Below are positions 9,635-18,814 of a DNA stretch of 64,000 bases, piece by piece. Each line of letters starts with the position of its first letter. Within the stretch, counting starts at the first letter, position 1. A model generated the notes under the pieces. The model was not told the origin of the DNA, made no database searches, and saw nothing but the letters and a program-made list of their open reading frames with translations. The stretch comes from CBDCWA01 sp965223255 (GTDB taxonomy: Bacteria; Pseudomonadota; Alphaproteobacteria; Rhizobiales; Hyphomicrobiaceae). A program made the translations under genes and the position numbers. Location: contig CBDCWA010000003.1 in NCBI GenBank assembly GCA_965223255.1, positions 930,001 through 994,000 on the forward strand, given 5' to 3'.

Positions 9635-10348
9635 ATGCTGACCCAAAAACAGAAAGAGCTTTTGCTCTTCATACACGCCCATATGCAGGACAATGGCATC
9701 CCGCCATCTTTCGACGAAATGAAGACGGCGCTGGATCTAAAGTCGAAGTCCGGCATCCATCGATTGATTATGGCGCTGGAAGAGCGCGGTTTCATCAGGC
9801 GTCTGCCGCATCGCGCGCGGGCACTTGAAGTCCTCAAGCTGCCCGATGCCGTCGGCCCCGATGCCGCGAGCGCGGCATCGACGGCGAACTCAGCCGCGCG
9901 CACCGGCGCAAACCCGACCCCGGCCGATGTCCCACCTGCCCATATCGCAGCCCAGCTCGCCCAGGCACCGGTCACTGTGCCTCTGATGGGCCGTATCGCC
10001 GCCGGCGTCCCGATTAGTGCGATCCAGGACCACACTGACGATATCGCCTGCCCACCGGATATGTTGTCGACGGGTGAACATTTCGCGTTGACCGTCAATG
10101 GCGATTCCATGATTGAGGCCGGCATTCATGATGGCGATATTGCCGTCATCAAGCGCTGTGATACGGCGACCAATGGTGAAATCGTCGTCGCCCTTGTCGC
10201 CGGTGAAGAAGCGACGCTGAAAACTATTCGTAAGCGCGGGTCCACCGTGGCGCTCGAAGCCGCCAACCCGCAGTACGAAACCCGGATTTTCGGCCCCGAT
10301 CAAATCCAGATTCAAGGCAAACTCGTCGCCTTGATGCGAAAGTACTGA
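9635..10348 (+). CDS. lexA: LexA repressor, SOS regulator
   Basis: LexA represses DNA-repair genes until RecA filaments trigger its self-cleavage. The 237-residue protein has the N-terminal winged helix (MLTQKQKELLLFIHAHM, SKSGIHRLIMALEERGFI) and the C-terminal S24 peptidase-like domain. The cleavage site is Ala123-Gly124 in RIAAGVP; Ser158 (NGDSMIEAG) and Lys196 (EEATLKTI) are the catalytic dyad. An Ala- and Pro-rich linker of about 45 residues (77-110) is longer than in E. coli, typical of alphaproteobacteria. Two overlapping LexA boxes lie upstream, so the gene is autoregulated. Confidence 0.98.
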   Translation: MLTQKQKELLLFIHAHMQDNGIPPSFDEMKTALDLKSKSGIHRLIMALEERGFIRRLPHRARALEVLKLPDAVGPDAASAASTANSAARTGANPTPADVPPAHIAAQLAQAPVTVPLMGRIAAGVPISAIQDHTDDIACPPDMLSTGEHFALTVNGDSMIEAGIHDGDIAVIKRCDTATNGEIVVALVAGEEATLKTIRKRGSTVALEAANPQYETRIFGPDQIQIQGKLVALMRKY

Positions 10349-10401
10349 GCGAACCGCAAGTCGAATGGCTAATAGCGCATCTGATCGCAGAGCCTTCAGG
10401 T

Positions 10402-12234
10402 TCACTTTGGCGACGGGATTTCCAGCCAAACCCGCGCGGACTGCAATGTCTGCGGCCCGCCATCCCATGAACGCACGCTCAAACTGATCAGGTGGAGCAC
10501 GAGTTCACGACCATCTGTGTTCGTCACCAGCCTGAGAGTTCGCGGTTGCTTTTGGTTCTTGGACCGGCCGCTCTCCAAGCCATTCAATATTCGTTTGTCG
10601 GCAAGAATATCGAGCGTGAACGTAGACCCTGGCTTGAATATGATTACGATCTTGTTGTCCTTGACCGAGAGCCGCACCTCACGCCCGCCGCCGATCTTAT
10701 GCGCTTTCTTGCCGGACGTGTTGCTGAGCCAGAGCGGGCCGAACACGCCCAGCCCTTCGGTGTTACGCCCGGGTCCTGGCAGAAAGTAGGGCTGACGTCC
10801 GCCAAATGTACTATACCGAAAACCAGACGAGGACCCCTCCCTACCGACACCCATGCGCTTCTTGATCGCTTTGGCGAGCTTATAGGATCCTGAACCCGAC
10901 TTGGCTTTGACCGTCACAAAGGGATTGGGTTCGACACCCTCAAACATCGGCCGCAGCACATCCAACCGCCCTTGTCCGCGCAGGTAGTTAAGGGCGCCAT
11001 GCACGCGCCTGGCATCCTTGCCAAAGTCTGCTTCCTTGCCGTTTGCAATAACCACCTTGCCATCTTTGATAACACCAGCCCGTACCAGAGCCGTTTCAAG
11101 CGTACTGATTTGCGATCTCAATGGATAACCGGACATACTCCACGGCCCAAATGACGCGAGCAGCAACAGCCCGGCCAACGCTGCGGGTATCAACCGCAGA
11201 TCCCGCCACGACTGCAGACTTTGACTGGCCACAAGCACAATCAGCCAAACACCGGCCAGCACCACGATATATCTGTCCATTGTCCAGCCATAGGTTGAGA
11301 TCCGGACACCGATCGCCACAAACAGCAGGATGATGGGAACAATCAGGAGGAACGGCCAATACCGCCAAAACAGCGCAACATGCATGCCACTGCTTTCACG
11401 TGTCGGGAACGCCAACAGCGCCGTAACCGTCACCATTCCCCCATAGGTGAGAACGAGCCAGCCTAGTTGCCCTTTGGGAAGATCCAGCACAATCGCTATT
11501 TTTGCGGCGTAGACATGCAGGATCACCGCATAGACAATCAACAGCGGCACCAGGATATACTTTGTGAGGACGTCCACAGCGATACTGGTAAACTCAACCT
11601 GTGGGCCTTCTGTCACCCGCCGGTCAAATTCCTCTGGCATCAAGCTCAACCAGACCATCGGCGATATGAAGCACATGCCAACGATCCAAACCTTGTAATA
11701 GACCTTCGCGGCGATCGGGATCCCAAACAGATATTTAAGGGTAGAGAGAATTGCCGATATACCGCCGCAGAATAAGATGGCCCCTATAAATCCAACTGCC
11801 GCTGCGATCCAACAATTGTGGTTGAAGAGCCAAAACGCCGCCTCGTCGCGTTCCTTTTTGACATAGGGCGCAACGGCGACAAGCAGCAGGCAACCGGCTG
11901 CGAGTGGCCACAATGTCAAATAGATATTGCGCCAGAGCAGCATCAACAGAATGATCACCAGTCCGGCAGCCAGGCCCATGGCGATTTCAGTTTTGATCGA
12001 AAATTTGCGCGACTGGGCATAAAGCGACGCAGTCAACGTCAAAAAGAAAAAGCAACTTAAGCCCACCGAAATGCGCAGCGCCACGCTCTTGTCGGATGAA
12101 ACCAACGTATCAAGTTCGAAAACGTGGAAGGACGTCAACAAAAACGCCGCAAGACTTGGCAGCATAAATCGGCGGACAACGCGCTGCAGATCGGCCGTAA
12201 GCGATTTCAACCACTCAGCAATGCTTTCGGTCAT
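10402..12234 (-). CDS. Polytopic membrane protein, DUF4153 family
   Basis: A 610-residue inner-membrane protein with about ten to twelve hydrophobic segments in the first 380 residues, including a start on residues 20-40 and a conserved WLSLMPEEFD motif at about residue 210. These match the DUF4153 family. The last 230 residues are soluble and Arg and Lys rich, with SGSGSYKLAKAIKKR and FGPLWLSNTSGKKAHKIG. The molecular function of the family is unknown. Its ATG overlaps the stop of the upstream SGNH-hydrolase gene by the ATGA arrangement, so the two are very probably translated together and may act together at the envelope. Confidence 0.8.
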   Translation of the reverse strand: MTESIAEWLKSLTADLQRVVRRFMLPSLAAFLLTSFHVFELDTLVSSDKSVALRISVGLSCFFFLTLTASLYAQSRKFSIKTEIAMGLAAGLVIILLMLLWRNIYLTLWPLAAGCLLLVAVAPYVKKERDEAAFWLFNHNCWIAAAVGFIGAILFCGGISAILSTLKYLFGIPIAAKVYYKVWIVGMCFISPMVWLSLMPEEFDRRVTEGPQVEFTSIAVDVLTKYILVPLLIVYAVILHVYAAKIAIVLDLPKGQLGWLVLTYGGMVTVTALLAFPTRESSGMHVALFWRYWPFLLIVPIILLFVAIGVRISTYGWTMDRYIVVLAGVWLIVLVASQSLQSWRDLRLIPAALAGLLLLASFGPWSMSGYPLRSQISTLETALVRAGVIKDGKVVIANGKEADFGKDARRVHGALNYLRGQGRLDVLRPMFEGVEPNPFVTVKAKSGSGSYKLAKAIKKRMGVGREGSSSGFRYSTFGGRQPYFLPGPGRNTEGLGVFGPLWLSNTSGKKAHKIGGGREVRLSVKDNKIVIIFKPGSTFTLDILADKRILNGLESGRSKNQKQPRTLRLVTNTDGRELVLHLISLSVRSWDGGPQTLQSARVWLEIPSPK

Positions 12235-14264
12235 GGTCGTTTGGACCCTTCAACAGTAACTGGAGTAAACAAGGTGCGCACCATACCGCGCCCTTGTCCA
12301 TATCGCACCAGAACTTTGCGAGCCTTTTTGATCACGGCATCCGCTATCGCCGCCTGGCCTTCTGCCGTCGGATGGAAAGCCCCCGAGTAGGTCGCGGCAA
12401 GCAAGAGCTGCAGCCATTGAAGGTTTTGCACTTGCCGTGCAGCAGCGCGAAACAGTTTTGCCGAGACGTGGAAATTGCCGGTGAGGAACGCATCATTAGG
12501 CGTGCGGAACCAACGTTGGCGCGGCGCATAAGGCCGATACGCGGCAGGATTATAGGGCTGCCATTGCCCCTTGACGACGCGCGGCATGCGCAAATCGTCG
12601 ACACTCGAAAGTGCCGCATCTGCATACCCCGCACAAATTCCCCGCCCCAAAAAGGCCCTGCGATGCTGTTCAACGAACGTCCACTTGTGCCGAAGGGCGG
12701 CGCGCCGCATCGCCCGATGCAGCGCCCGCGCCACCGTGTCACTGCGCTTGGCTTTTTCGCGCGACAAATAGAATTCGTTGATTACATCCATTCCTGCGGT
12801 ACCATCGGGACAAATCGTACGCCCATCCTCCAACAGCGCCAGTGGCGGATAACCAACCAATAACACCCGATCTGCCTCCTGCCATGGAATATGCAGAATG
12901 AAATGCAAGGCCCGGTTGAACGACTTGTAGCGCGCCGCCAATTCCCGCATTTTGACGCTGGCTTCCCGCACGCCATGCACTTGGCCGAGCCAACCGCCAA
13001 GCATTCTAAGCGTCGACCGTCGCGGCAAAACCGCATTCGCAACAAGCCTTGCAAAACCGACATCATTGCCGCCGATCGACACCAATAACAGATCGATGCG
13101 ACGGGCTTTGTCCTTGTCGCATTTGCGCAGCTGCAGACCGCCCTGCAGATCGGGAATTTTACCGCCGATATGATAAGCCTCGGGCAAATCCCGGAACAAC
13201 GCTTCATGCCCTTCACATTGGGCAGCAGCGACAGCGGAAATCTGTGACAACAGAGGCGGATCCGGCACCCATTCGTGGCCCTTGTAGCGTAAAAACAAGC
13301 CGTTGACGATTTGCGCACCCGAGCATGCAAGTCCCAAGAACGTGACAGCCCGGTGCGGATCTTCAATCGCCAACTGCAAGGCAACCCGCAATTGATGCGA
13401 ATAAAGCGATCGGTGACAGGCCTGATCGAGCCATTTCGCATTGTGCTCAATAAATCTTTGATCGCCAATGCGCTGCCAATTGCCTTTGCGCGCCGGATAC
13501 CCGGCAAGATCTGGACTGCTCTTGGAATCGCCATAGCTCATCGAACGTTTTGGGCTGAATGCGACCGGCACATCCGGATTGCCCTCGCCGGACGCAAAGC
13601 TGTCGCCCAACCCAACGACGAAGATGTCCTTGACGATCACCGTTCCAGCCACCAGTGCCTCACCCTGACGCGAGACGGTGATGGAAACACCATCAGGAAA
13701 TGGCACTTTGATTTTTATGCCGTGCAGGCAAGGATGGCTGAATTCACGTCGCTGAGGGCGCTTCGCGCTCGACCGTCGCTTGCGCTGCTGACGCTTCAGG
13801 CGTTCGATCTGCCACAAACACTCGCCTGCGAGATCATCTTGATTGTCGCCTCGAAGCCGCAGTGCCACCTGGTGCGCGTGTGGTTTGATATATGGCCCGC
13901 GCTTGGGACAAAGATTGCGTATACGATCCGCATCCCAGCACGTTTTGCCCTTTAAGAAGCGCGCCCATCCCCCCTTGTGGCCGTCCGCAAGACCACGCTC
14001 AGCAGCGATAATCGCCGCTTTGCGCTTCTCGTCGGCCAAATTCATAAAGACTTTGCGATGTAGATCCGTGTCACGTGAATCGGAGAAAAAGCGAAACGGT
14101 TGCACCACCGACCACTGCAGCGTGACGTCTGCCTGAGCAAATCCGCTACCACCGACCATCGACGACAATACCGACAGTGCGACCAGCAGGCCCTTGGCCA
14201 TCGCTGCTGCGACTATACCGGCACGGCTCTGTCGCCGCATTGAGCTGCATCCTACCGCGATCAT
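12231..14264 (-). CDS. Large secreted SGNH/GDSL-family hydrolase
   Basis: The 677-residue protein has an N-terminal signal peptide (GLLVALSVLSSMVGGSGFAQA, ending near residue 45). The SGNH fold is shown by block I FVVGLGDSFASGEGN (nucleophile Ser in GDSFAS), block III SIGGNDVGFA, and block V SGAFHPTAEGQAAI with the His. Enzymes of this fold are esterases, lipases or O-acetyl esterases on polysaccharides and peptidoglycan. The protein is unusually long: about 190 residues before the GDS block and long insertions between blocks, so it is not a simple small esterase. It is co-translated with the DUF4153 membrane protein. Substrate unknown. Confidence 0.85.
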   Translation of the reverse strand: MIAVGCSSMRRQSRAGIVAAAMAKGLLVALSVLSSMVGGSGFAQADVTLQWSVVQPFRFFSDSRDTDLHRKVFMNLADEKRKAAIIAAERGLADGHKGGWARFLKGKTCWDADRIRNLCPKRGPYIKPHAHQVALRLRGDNQDDLAGECLWQIERLKRQQRKRRSSAKRPQRREFSHPCLHGIKIKVPFPDGVSITVSRQGEALVAGTVIVKDIFVVGLGDSFASGEGNPDVPVAFSPKRSMSYGDSKSSPDLAGYPARKGNWQRIGDQRFIEHNAKWLDQACHRSLYSHQLRVALQLAIEDPHRAVTFLGLACSGAQIVNGLFLRYKGHEWVPDPPLLSQISAVAAAQCEGHEALFRDLPEAYHIGGKIPDLQGGLQLRKCDKDKARRIDLLLVSIGGNDVGFARLVANAVLPRRSTLRMLGGWLGQVHGVREASVKMRELAARYKSFNRALHFILHIPWQEADRVLLVGYPPLALLEDGRTICPDGTAGMDVINEFYLSREKAKRSDTVARALHRAMRRAALRHKWTFVEQHRRAFLGRGICAGYADAALSSVDDLRMPRVVKGQWQPYNPAAYRPYAPRQRWFRTPNDAFLTGNFHVSAKLFRAAARQVQNLQWLQLLLAATYSGAFHPTAEGQAAIADAVIKKARKVLVRYGQGRGMVRTLFTPVTVEGSKRP

Positions 14265-14339
14265 TCACCAAACCCGCATGCCTGCGCCGCCGCTCCTCAT
14301 GGTCCAATTGACCGACAGACCTCTGCCATTCAAATGCAA

Positions 14340-15176
14340 TCAACCTGTTCCGAACCGATGTGCCCACCACAAGCGCCAGATCCTATTAAGCGGTCCAACA
14401 TCACCCGCAACACGCACGCATGCTGGCCCAAGCTTCTCCTGCGCTGACAAATAAGGCTCCACAAGGGCGAGCGGCAACAGAACACGCCGGGTGTTGCGAG
14501 ATGCGCCGGGCAGCTCCTCCACAAGGCGCCGAAACCGCAACCGCACATCTTCTCGAAACGCTTCTAGCGCTGACAGCAATGCCCCAGAGGCTTCACCTCG
14601 TCGTAGCGCTGCAACGTCGACGCCGAACCGGCCAAGATATTCCAACGGCAACACTAGCTGTCCTTCGGCCAGCCGCCCGGCGAACTCCGATAATAGTCGC
14701 GCCCGCCCATAGACTTGTCCGGCCTCTTGCAACATCGGTGGCTCTTCGCCCCTGTCAGGCCCCTCAAGGATCCGCCACGCCAGCGCAAAGAGCCCGCTTT
14801 CCCGCTTTGCAAGATACGCTTTGAGGCCTTGATCATCCTCGATCACCGCCCCTTGGACCAACCCCGACTGCGAGTCCACCACCCCGAGCAACAAGCCATC
14901 TGGGAGTGCATGACGACGTGCCACATCAACCATGCGATCGCAAATCGGGTGCCCACTGTCCTGCCCGCGACGACCAGCCTCCAGGGCATCACGCCACCAT
15001 TGCAGGCGGATTTCGCCGATCATCGGGTCGCTTACGACCGAGGGAATGCGGCCAATGTCACCAGCAAATGCATAAAGCGTTATAAGATCGGATCGAACCT
15101 GGCGCGGCGCCAACAACGCAGATAGATAACGGTCCTGCTCGAAAGCGCGCGCGGTCATGCGGATCACATCTTCCAT
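14340..15176 (-). CDS. Squalene/phytoene-synthase-fold protein, NDUFAF6-like
   Basis: The 278-residue protein has the squalene/phytoene synthase fold but not its chemistry. The first Asp-rich motif (DDxxD in true synthases) reads LYAFAGDIGRIPS, and the second (RDVxED) reads LLSEFAGRLAEGQ. The segment MIGEIRLQWWRDAL and the GRARLLSEF ... LPLEYLGRFGVD block resemble NDUFAF6 (C8orf38), a mitochondrial complex I assembly factor. The ATG at 15176 has AGGA upstream and leaves 28 bases to the stop of the previous gene; an upstream in-frame start would overlap that gene. Adjacent to the NDUFAF3-like gene and SecDF, it probably serves respiratory-complex assembly rather than isoprenoid synthesis; this is inference from homology and synteny. 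Confidence 0.85.
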   Translation of the reverse strand: MEDVIRMTARAFEQDRYLSALLAPRQVRSDLITLYAFAGDIGRIPSVVSDPMIGEIRLQWWRDALEAGRRGQDSGHPICDRMVDVARRHALPDGLLLGVVDSQSGLVQGAVIEDDQGLKAYLAKRESGLFALAWRILEGPDRGEEPPMLQEAGQVYGRARLLSEFAGRLAEGQLVLPLEYLGRFGVDVAALRRGEASGALLSALEAFREDVRLRFRRLVEELPGASRNTRRVLLPLALVEPYLSAQEKLGPACVRVAGDVGPLNRIWRLWWAHRFGTG

Positions 15177-15204
15177 TGCCGCATCCTGCCCATGGTTGTC
15201 CGAC

Positions 15205-15615
15205 CTAGCGCCGTTCGCGTCCCTGTATAGAATCCCCAACAGCGATCAGGGCGGCACCAACCGGGCGGCCCTCCGCCAGCAGTACGTTGTATGTGCGACA
15301 GGCAGCGCCAGTATCCATTGCTTCGAGCGCAATGCCGCGGTCGATGAAAATGCGCCGGATGTCAGAATCAGGGAAGACCTGTACATCGCCCGTTCCCAGC
15401 AACAACACCGACACACCGGCATCCGGCGCGAACACCGGCGCAAAATCATCCGGACGCAGCGCCACAGTGCTGGCGACGGGCCATGCGGAAACGCCCGAAG
15501 CGAGACACAGGATCGATCCCCGATGACTCATCTCAGCAAACCGAAAGCCGCCATTTCCGTAGGCATCGATCGGAGCGCGACCAGGATAAAACGCCTGTCG
15601 TTCATCACCCGACAT
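15205..15615 (-). CDS. Mth938-like domain protein (DUF498), NDUFAF3 homologue
   Basis: A 136-residue soluble protein of the Mth938/NDUFAF3 family. Landmarks are IDAYGNGGFRFAEMSHRGSI, the central WPVASTVALRPDDFAPVF, the VLLLGTGDVQVFP strand-turn and the LEAMDTGAACRTYNVLLAEGRPVGAALI C-terminal core. In mitochondria NDUFAF3 is a complex I assembly factor. The bacterial function is not established. It lies between secF (39 bases upstream) and the squalene-synthase-like gene, an order I know to be conserved in alphaproteobacteria, so the five genes from yajC are probably one transcript. Confidence 0.9.
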   Translation of the reverse strand: MSGDERQAFYPGRAPIDAYGNGGFRFAEMSHRGSILCLASGVSAWPVASTVALRPDDFAPVFAPDAGVSVLLLGTGDVQVFPDSDIRRIFIDRGIALEAMDTGAACRTYNVLLAEGRPVGAALIAVGDSIQGRERR

Positions 15616-15653
15616 TCAGGAACTCTTCGTTCTATGCCCCTGCCGGCCAAGCG

Positions 15654-16604
15654 TTACTCAGCAGCAACGGCATCTTTCCCAAGCCCGGACCAATCTCGCT
15701 TGACGCCGAGATAGGACAGCAACGGCGCCGCGATAAAGATCGATGAATAGGTGCCGATTAACACGCCAAACAGCATAGCAAATGAGAAATTCCGAATGAC
15801 TTCACCACCCAGAACATACAGCGACATCAACACCACCAGCGTCGTCAAACTGGTCATCAATGTTCGCGCCAGCGTTTCGTTGATCGAGCGATCCAACAGC
15901 TCCGGCAGCGCCATTCGCTTGTAGCGCCGCAAGTTTTCGCGAATGCGATCGGAAACCACCACGGTATCATTGACCGAGTAGCCAAGAATAGTCAGCAGGG
16001 CTGCCACCGTCGACAGATCAAACTCCAAATTAAGCAATGAAAACACGCCGATCGTCACGAGGACATCGTGCGTCAGCGCGACCACGGCGCCAATGGCGAA
16101 CTGCCATTCGAAGCGGAACCAGACGTAAAGAATGATCGCAAGAATAGAGCACAAGACGGCAATGATACCTGTCGTGCGCAATTCTCCGGACACCGCGGGC
16201 CCGACGACTTCGACACGGCGCTGCTCAAAACCCTCGCCAACAGCTGCGATAATTTTTTCTAAGGCCTTCTGCTGCGCCTTTTCGCCACCAGGCTGTTGTT
16301 CGACGCGGATCATGACATCGTCCGGCGCACCAAAGCGCTGGATCTGCACATCTCCGAGCCCCAGCCCGCCGACCTTTGTGCGGATGGAAGCAATGTCTGC
16401 CGGGCCTGCCTTGGACTTGAGCTCCACCATCAGGCCGCCTTTGAAATCGACGCCGTAGTTGAGCCCCTTGCCAATGAACAGCGCCAACGACAAAGCCATC
16501 GCCCCGAGCGAAATGGCAAAGCACAAATCTCTAACCGACATAAAGGGGATTTGCGTCCCCGGTCTAATCAATTGTCGGCCCTTGAAGAAGGGAAGGAGTG
16601 TCAT
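15654..16604 (-). CDS. secF: Protein translocase subunit SecF
   Basis: SecF pairs with SecD to pull exported proteins through SecYEG using the proton gradient. The 316-residue protein has six membrane segments: one near residues 25-42, then after the periplasmic P4 domain (GLGLGDVQIQRFG, PGGEKAQQKALEKI) a cluster of five, with VALTHDVLVTIGVFSLL and YSVNDTVVVSDRIRE as conserved SecF motifs. I chose the ATG at 16604, which has GAGG six bases upstream, over a TTG at 16619 that would overlap the secD stop. It follows secD after 11 bases. Confidence 0.97.
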   Translation of the reverse strand: MTLLPFFKGRQLIRPGTQIPFMSVRDLCFAISLGAMALSLALFIGKGLNYGVDFKGGLMVELKSKAGPADIASIRTKVGGLGLGDVQIQRFGAPDDVMIRVEQQPGGEKAQQKALEKIIAAVGEGFEQRRVEVVGPAVSGELRTTGIIAVLCSILAIILYVWFRFEWQFAIGAVVALTHDVLVTIGVFSLLNLEFDLSTVAALLTILGYSVNDTVVVSDRIRENLRRYKRMALPELLDRSINETLARTLMTSLTTLVVLMSLYVLGGEVIRNFSFAMLFGVLIGTYSSIFIAAPLLSYLGVKRDWSGLGKDAVAAE

Positions 16605-16615
16605 CGAAACCTCAA

Positions 16616-18238
16616 TCAAATGGGAACATCAACCGACCGCGATTTTGCCCGGGCGAAGCGCAACCAGGTTGCAACAATCAGGCGCACCACGGTTACAGCG
16701 GTAAAGATTGATGTAAAGATACCGATCGACAGCGTAACTGCAAATCCACGGATCGGACCGGAACCCAGCCAGAACATAATAAGTGCTGCCGCCAAGGTCG
16801 TAAGCTGGCTGTCGAGGATCGTCACCATCGCCCGTCCAAAACCAGAATCGATGGCATTGATCGCCGGTTTACCCGCGCGCAACTCTTCGCGGATACGTTC
16901 ATAGATCAGCACGTTGGCATCAACAGCCATCCCGATCGTCAACACCAATCCCGCAATACCCGGCAACGTCAATGTCGTACCGATGGCCGACATGAGCCCA
17001 ATGATCATTGTTGCATTGAGCGCCAGCCCCAATACCGCAAACAAGCCGAACGTGCCGTACATGAAGATCGTCAAAATGACTGTCGCGATCACACCATAGA
17101 CGAAAGCCGACGTGCCCGACTTAATGGAATCCGCCCCAAGCGACGGCCCGACAGTGCGTTCTTCGACAATCGTGAGGCTGGCTGGCAAGGCGCCGGAGCG
17201 CAGCTGAATGGCCAAGGTATTGGCAGTTTCGGGCGTAAAAGATCCAGAAATCTGGCCTGACCCGCCCAGAATAGGCTCCTGAATCGTCGGCGCCGAAAGC
17301 ACCTTTCCGTCCAACAGAATAGCGAACGGCCGATGCACGTTGTTCTGGGTATAATTGCCAAACTTGGTAGACCCTGAATGATTGAAGCGGAACGTAATGA
17401 TCGGCTCGTTGGTCCGGCTATCAAAGCCAGGCTGCGCATCAACCAACTCATCACCGTCGACCACAGGATCGTCGTTCAGGACATAATAGACAACGGGTTC
17501 CTCCGACGACGGGTACACCTTGTAACCAGCCGGCACCCGGGTATCCAACGACGGAACTGTCACATCCGGACCAACATCGTGAAAAGTGAGTTTTGCCGTC
17601 TTATTGATCAGCTTTTTAAGCTGCGTAGTATCCTCAAGTCCGGGATACTGCACCAGAATACGATCGAGCCCCTGACGCACCACACTCGCTTCGGCAGTGC
17701 CGAGATTGTCGATCCGCCGTCGAATGGTCTCAACCGCTGTGGCAATCGCACCTGTTATACGCTGCTTCAGCCCGGCCTCGGTCAATTTGATAATGATTGT
17801 ATTACCGCTGCCTTGAGCAATGGAAAGATCCGTCCCCGTGGTACCAAGCAACGGATTGCCAAGCGGATTGGCCAGCGTCCTGAGCTCGGCAAGCGCCCGC
17901 GTGACGTCTTCCGCTGAGCGCAATCGCACCGTTATCTGATCTTTGCCCAGCCCCGGTGGGCCGATCTTCGGAATGGCCTTCTTGACCAGTATGCCGTTGA
18001 CGCTCGACCGCAATTTCTTGAGCCAATCACGCTTGATACTCCTGGTATCCATCGACAACAGGATATGCGCGCCACCCCGCAGGTCGAGCCCTAATGCGAT
18101 CTGCTTTTTTGGTAGCCAATTCGGAAAGCCTTCAAGCGTCTTGGCAGAAAACAAGTTCGGTGCTGCAAAAACCAGTGCAAGCGCACATAGAACCAGGATG
18201 AGGATCGTCTTAAAACCGCTGAAGTGCAGCATTTTCAT
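16616..18238 (-). CDS. secD: Protein translocase subunit SecD
   Basis: SecD is the larger subunit of the SecDF proton-driven export motor. The protein is 540 residues, with the first membrane segment at about residues 7-25 (GFKTILILVLCALALVFAA), the LGLDLRGGAHILLSMD motif typical of the family, the periplasmic P1 base and head, and the C-terminal five-segment bundle containing the DANVLIYERIREELR motif with functionally important charges. Nearby are yajC upstream (117 bases) and secF immediately downstream, the normal order. Confidence 0.98.
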   Translation of the reverse strand: MKMLHFSGFKTILILVLCALALVFAAPNLFSAKTLEGFPNWLPKKQIALGLDLRGGAHILLSMDTRSIKRDWLKKLRSSVNGILVKKAIPKIGPPGLGKDQITVRLRSAEDVTRALAELRTLANPLGNPLLGTTGTDLSIAQGSGNTIIIKLTEAGLKQRITGAIATAVETIRRRIDNLGTAEASVVRQGLDRILVQYPGLEDTTQLKKLINKTAKLTFHDVGPDVTVPSLDTRVPAGYKVYPSSEEPVVYYVLNDDPVVDGDELVDAQPGFDSRTNEPIITFRFNHSGSTKFGNYTQNNVHRPFAILLDGKVLSAPTIQEPILGGSGQISGSFTPETANTLAIQLRSGALPASLTIVEERTVGPSLGADSIKSGTSAFVYGVIATVILTIFMYGTFGLFAVLGLALNATMIIGLMSAIGTTLTLPGIAGLVLTIGMAVDANVLIYERIREELRAGKPAINAIDSGFGRAMVTILDSQLTTLAAALIMFWLGSGPIRGFAVTLSIGIFTSIFTAVTVVRLIVATWLRFARAKSRSVDVPI

Positions 18239-18355
18239 CAGTCCTTAGTATGGGCCCGCCATGCACCATGACGAGAAGCAGCCAGCTGATGCAGCCGTTG
18301 CCGCACGCAGGGCACACCCTTGTGGTTGCGCCCCGTCCTGCACGCTATATGGCAA

Positions 18356-18682
18356 CTAGCCGTTATCGTTTACAGGTTCACCCTTGGCGCGAACATCAGC
18401 AATGGTTTGCTTGACGACTCGCACCCGGATATCTTTAGCGATCTCGACCTCAATCTCGTGCTCATCTTTGACGCGGGTCACATTGCCAACCAGCCCACCG
18501 GCCGTCACAACGGTATCACCGCGCCGAATATTCGCCACCATTTCACGATGTTGCTTCATACGCTGCTGTTGCGGGCGAAACAGCAGAAAATAGAAGATCA
18601 CAAACATTAATATGATCGGCAACAGCGAGATGAAATCTGCACCGCCGGAGGTGCCTTGCGCATATGCCGGGGTGATAATCAT
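18356..18682 (-). CDS. yajC: Preprotein translocase subunit YajC
   Basis: YajC is a small single-pass partner of SecDF. The protein is about 108 residues, with a short N-terminus MIITPAYAQG, a membrane segment at about 17-37 (LLPIILMFVIFYFLLFRPQQ) ending in the conserved RPQQQRMKQH, and a soluble domain with RGDTVVTAGGLVGNV. The ATG at 18682 gives the usual YajC start; a TTG two codons upstream has better spacing to the AAAGGA site, so the start is uncertain by two residues. First gene of the yajC-secD-secF run. Confidence 0.95.
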   Translation of the reverse strand: MIITPAYAQGTSGGADFISLLPIILMFVIFYFLLFRPQQQRMKQHREMVANIRRGDTVVTAGGLVGNVTRVKDEHEIEVEIAKDIRVRVVKQTIADVRAKGEPVNDNG

Positions 18683-18814
18683 AGGCAAACTGGTCCTTTA
18701 CCAGGGAAGTTATTGATCATCGCAGAGAGTGCCCGGACGCTGTACGATCCGTTTGACCCCTGGTCGACGATGCGTGAGTGAGATAGCGGCGGACTATAGT
18801 GCCTCAACGCGTCA

